Shown piece by piece: positions 61,211 through 64,000 of a stretch of DNA of 64,000 nt. A model generated the notes under the pieces. It ran no database searches. It had not been told where the DNA came from and saw only the letters and a list, made by a program, of their open reading frames with translations. The stretch is from Acidovorax sp. A79 (GTDB lineage: Bacteria; Pseudomonadota; Gammaproteobacteria; Burkholderiales; Burkholderiaceae_C): assembly GCF_041154505.1 (NCBI RefSeq), contig NZ_AP028672.1, forward strand, positions 3,698,501 to 3,762,500. Reading direction: 5' to 3'. The translations under genes and the position numbers were made by a program. The stretch's first letter is position 1, and each line of letters opens with the position of its first letter.

Positions 61211-63310
61211 TCAGGAATTGACCGCCAGCAGGGGCTCCAGGCCGTGGAAGTCGCGCATCCAGCGCAGGATGGACGCGGCGTCCCGGGGCACCGACACCAC
61301 ATGGCCCTGGATCAGGTCGCACCCCAGGCCCGCCAGCAGATCCACCTGCGCCTGTGTCTCCACCCCCTCGGCCACGGTCCTGATCTGCAGGCTGCGGCCC
61401 ATCTGGATGATGGCGGTGACGATGGCCACGTCGTCGGCGTTGTCCGGGGTGTCGACCACGAAGGAGCGGTCGATCTTGAGCTTGTCGATCGGGTAGCGCT
61501 TGAGGTAGGCCAGCGATGAGTACCCGGTGCCGAAATCATCGATGGAGATTCCGACGCCGAGTGCCTTGAGGGCATTGAGGGTGTCCAGCACCTGGCCCGT
61601 CTGGTGCATCAGCACGGATTCGGTGAGTTCGATCTCCAGGTACTGCGGTGCCAGCCCGGTCTCGTGCAGCATGGCCGCGATCTCGCCCGCCACGTCGCGC
61701 TGGCGGAATTCGAGGGCCGACAGGTTCACCGCCACCGGCACCATGGCCAAGCCCTGGTCCTGCCACTCCCGGAGCTGGCGGCAGGCCTCGCGCATCACCC
61801 AGCGGCCAATGGGGGTGATGAGGCCGCGGGATTCCGAGAAGGTGATGAACTCATCCGGCCCGACCAGGCCGCGCTGGGGATGGCGCCAGCGCACCAGGGC
61901 CTCGAAGCCGCGCAGCGAGCCGTCTTCCAGGCAGATCTGGGGCTGGTAGTGCAGCACGAAGGCGTTGTGGACGATGGCCTCGCGCAGCAGCCGCTCGTGC
62001 TGCAGCACATCGATGGCGCTGGCCTCCATGCTGGGTTCGTAGAACTGGCGGTTGCCCCGGCCGCTTTCCTTGGCGTGGTGCATGGCCGCGTCGGCGCAGC
62101 GCAGCAGCGCGTCGCCGGTGGCGGCATGCTCCGGAAAGAGGCTGATGCCGATGGACGGCGAGACGGTCAGCGGCACCTGGTCGAGCGTGAACACGCCGTG
62201 CATGGAGTCGAGCAGCTTGTCGGCCACCCTGGCGGCGTCATCGGGGCTTTGCACGTCGGTCAGGACCACCACGAACTCATCGCCGCCCAGCCGCGCCACC
62301 ACGTCGGCATCGCGCACGCCCTGGCGCAGCCGCTCGGCCACGTTGCACAGCAACTGGTCGCCCGCGTGGTGGCCGAGCGAGTCGTTCACCGTCTTGAAAT
62401 GGTCCAGGTTCACGAACAGCACGGCCGCGCGGCCGTGGCGCCTGCGCGCCAGCGACAGCACCCGCGACAGCTGCTCCATCAGGAAATGCCGGTTGGGCAA
62501 CTGCGTGAGGGTGTCGTGCAGCGCGATGAAGGCCTCGCGCTCCTGCGCCTGCTTGCGCGCGGTGATGTCGCGCACCACCACGATGCGGTAGTCCGCATGG
62601 TGCAGCGGCATGGTCTTGCCCACCACCTCGACGGGGATGGCATGCCCGTCCTTGTGGCGGATGGTCACTTCGTAGGGGTCTTCGCGCCCGCTGCGGGTGT
62701 AGTCCAGCGCCACGGCCCGCCATTCGGGACTGATGAAGTGGAAGATCGAGACCCCCAGCACCTCCTGCAGCCCGTAGCCCACCAGGCGGGTGAGCGCCTC
62801 GTTGCCGTCCGTGATGATGCCGTCGCGGTGGAACACGATGGCCTCGTCCGTGGCCTCGGTGAACTTGCGCATGCGCTCTTCGCTCTGGCGCACCTGGCGT
62901 TCCGCGCGCCAGCGCTCGGTGATGTCGGTGATCAGCACGAACGAGCCCAGCTGCTGCGAGCCGGCGCCGAAGTGCGGGATCAGGTTGACCTCGATCATGC
63001 GCGTCTCGCCATTGGGCAGGATCTGCTCGCGCGTGTACTTCACGTGCTCGCGGCGCGTGGAGCGCTCCACATGCGGCTGGATCACCTGCCAGGCCTTGTC
63101 GCCAATGGCTTCCTGCACCGTGAGCCCCAGGATCGATTCGGTCGTGTGGCCGTTGTAGGCGGCGTAGCCCTGGTTGGCGAACTGGCAGCGCAGGCCGGGC
63201 AGGTCGAAGTACGCCATCAATGCGGGCACGGAATCGGCGATCAGGCGCAGCAGCGAGTCGCTGGAGCCCCCCTGGCCAGGGGCGTTGGCTGCGTTGATTG
63301 AATCTGGCAT
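61211..63310 (-). CDS. PAS-PAS-GGDEF-EAL cyclic-di-GMP signalling protein
   Basis: The 699-residue cytoplasmic protein contains two PAS domains: about 20-140 with AYFDLPGLRCQFANQGYAAY, and 150-270 with FTEATDEAIVFHRDGIITDG. An intact GGDEF motif sits at 342-346 and an EAL motif at 470-472 in GFEALVRW. The EAL part keeps IELTESVLMH, DDFGTGYSSLAYLKR and VAEGVET. Both catalytic sites look intact, so it may synthesise or degrade c-di-GMP depending on the PAS signals. No membrane segment is seen. The start at 63310 is the first ATG consistent with homologues. It is divergent from dbpA. Confidence 0.92.
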   Translation of the reverse strand: MPDSINAANAPGQGGSSDSLLRLIADSVPALMAYFDLPGLRCQFANQGYAAYNGHTTESILGLTVQEAIGDKAWQVIQPHVERSTRREHVKYTREQILPNGETRMIEVNLIPHFGAGSQQLGSFVLITDITERWRAERQVRQSEERMRKFTEATDEAIVFHRDGIITDGNEALTRLVGYGLQEVLGVSIFHFISPEWRAVALDYTRSGREDPYEVTIRHKDGHAIPVEVVGKTMPLHHADYRIVVVRDITARKQAQEREAFIALHDTLTQLPNRHFLMEQLSRVLSLARRRHGRAAVLFVNLDHFKTVNDSLGHHAGDQLLCNVAERLRQGVRDADVVARLGGDEFVVVLTDVQSPDDAARVADKLLDSMHGVFTLDQVPLTVSPSIGISLFPEHAATGDALLRCADAAMHHAKESGRGNRQFYEPSMEASAIDVLQHERLLREAIVHNAFVLHYQPQICLEDGSLRGFEALVRWRHPQRGLVGPDEFITFSESRGLITPIGRWVMREACRQLREWQDQGLAMVPVAVNLSALEFRQRDVAGEIAAMLHETGLAPQYLEIELTESVLMHQTGQVLDTLNALKALGVGISIDDFGTGYSSLAYLKRYPIDKLKIDRSFVVDTPDNADDVAIVTAIIQMGRSLQIRTVAEGVETQAQVDLLAGLGCDLIQGHVVSVPRDAASILRWMRDFHGLEPLLAVNS

Positions 63311-63449
63311 GTCCCACCCGGTGCTGAGAAGGTGTGGCGGTCTGCACGCGGCCCCGTGGAGATCGCCAGCACGTTCTTCCGTTATAGCCGATAGACCTTG
63401 CGCGCGTGCAAGGTAGTTGCCCGGATACCCCGGGCGGGATAATCGGGCC

Positions 63450-64000
<551 letters not shown>

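Overview
The window is uniformly G+C-rich, densely coded and has no IS element, phage gene, tRNA, rRNA or CRISPR array. It looks like a chromosome segment of a Comamonadaceae (Burkholderiales) bacterium of the Acidovorax type. The evidence is a pair of Bug/TctC solute-binding proteins without their own permease, an IPTL-CTERM surface protein, a DUF1840 protein, an ExeA/GspB pair, and two families of short interspersed palindromic repeats.

Layout. 1-4.6 kb: the end of a cyclopropane-fatty-acyl-phospholipid-synthase-like methyltransferase, DUF1840 and SnoaL-like proteins, then two TctC proteins on the minus strand. 4.9-13.8 kb: a minus-strand operon with a long-chain acyl-CoA ligase, livG, livH, livM, a substrate-binding protein, livF and a phenylacetate-CoA-ligase-like protein; it probably imports a carboxylic acid and activates it with CoA. 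14.0-19.6 kb: exeA and gspB (type II secretion accessory proteins) and a secreted GH18 chitinase-like enzyme. 19.7-21.8 kb: a second LivK-like binding protein divergent from a Crp/Fnr-type regulator. The palindrome between these two genes recurs, with the same 7-4-7 geometry, in front of the 13.8 kb operon, so the regulator probably controls both. 21.8-27.8 kb: a chemoreceptor and a tightly overlapping trio of DUF4394 lipoprotein, periplasmic cupredoxin and membrane GGDEF/EAL protein.

27.9-34.8 kb: a pseudouridine synthase, lipase-like hydrolase, DHH phosphoesterase, aqpZ, htpG and a small unknown protein. 35.1-39.5 kb: a large DUF11-repeat protein with an IPTL-CTERM tail, and an orphan OmpR-type response regulator. 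39.7-44.8 kb: srkA, a DUF2855 protein, a Ser/Thr kinase fused to a universal stress domain, a metallophosphoesterase and DUF1304. 44.8-49.4 kb: the ohr/ohrR peroxide module with a perfect operator, a 3-hydroxyacyl-CoA dehydrogenase/enoyl-CoA hydratase pair, and a GMC oxidoreductase. 49.6-57 kb: a hemerythrin-like protein, a PNPOx/PNPOx-GAF pair, a NodI/NodJ-type exporter split by cynS, a DUF3455 lipoprotein and purT. 57-64 kb: AraC and PaiB-type regulators, a diguanylate cyclase, amn, a PAS-GGDEF-EAL protein and the start of dbpA.

The most interesting features are the shared Crp-type operator, the repeat that abuts stop codons at four consecutive boundaries of the liv operon, a palindromic repeat translated in frame inside srkA, a GH18 domain that seems to be inserted inside a fibronectin-III fold, and the cupredoxin/c-di-GMP gene trio.
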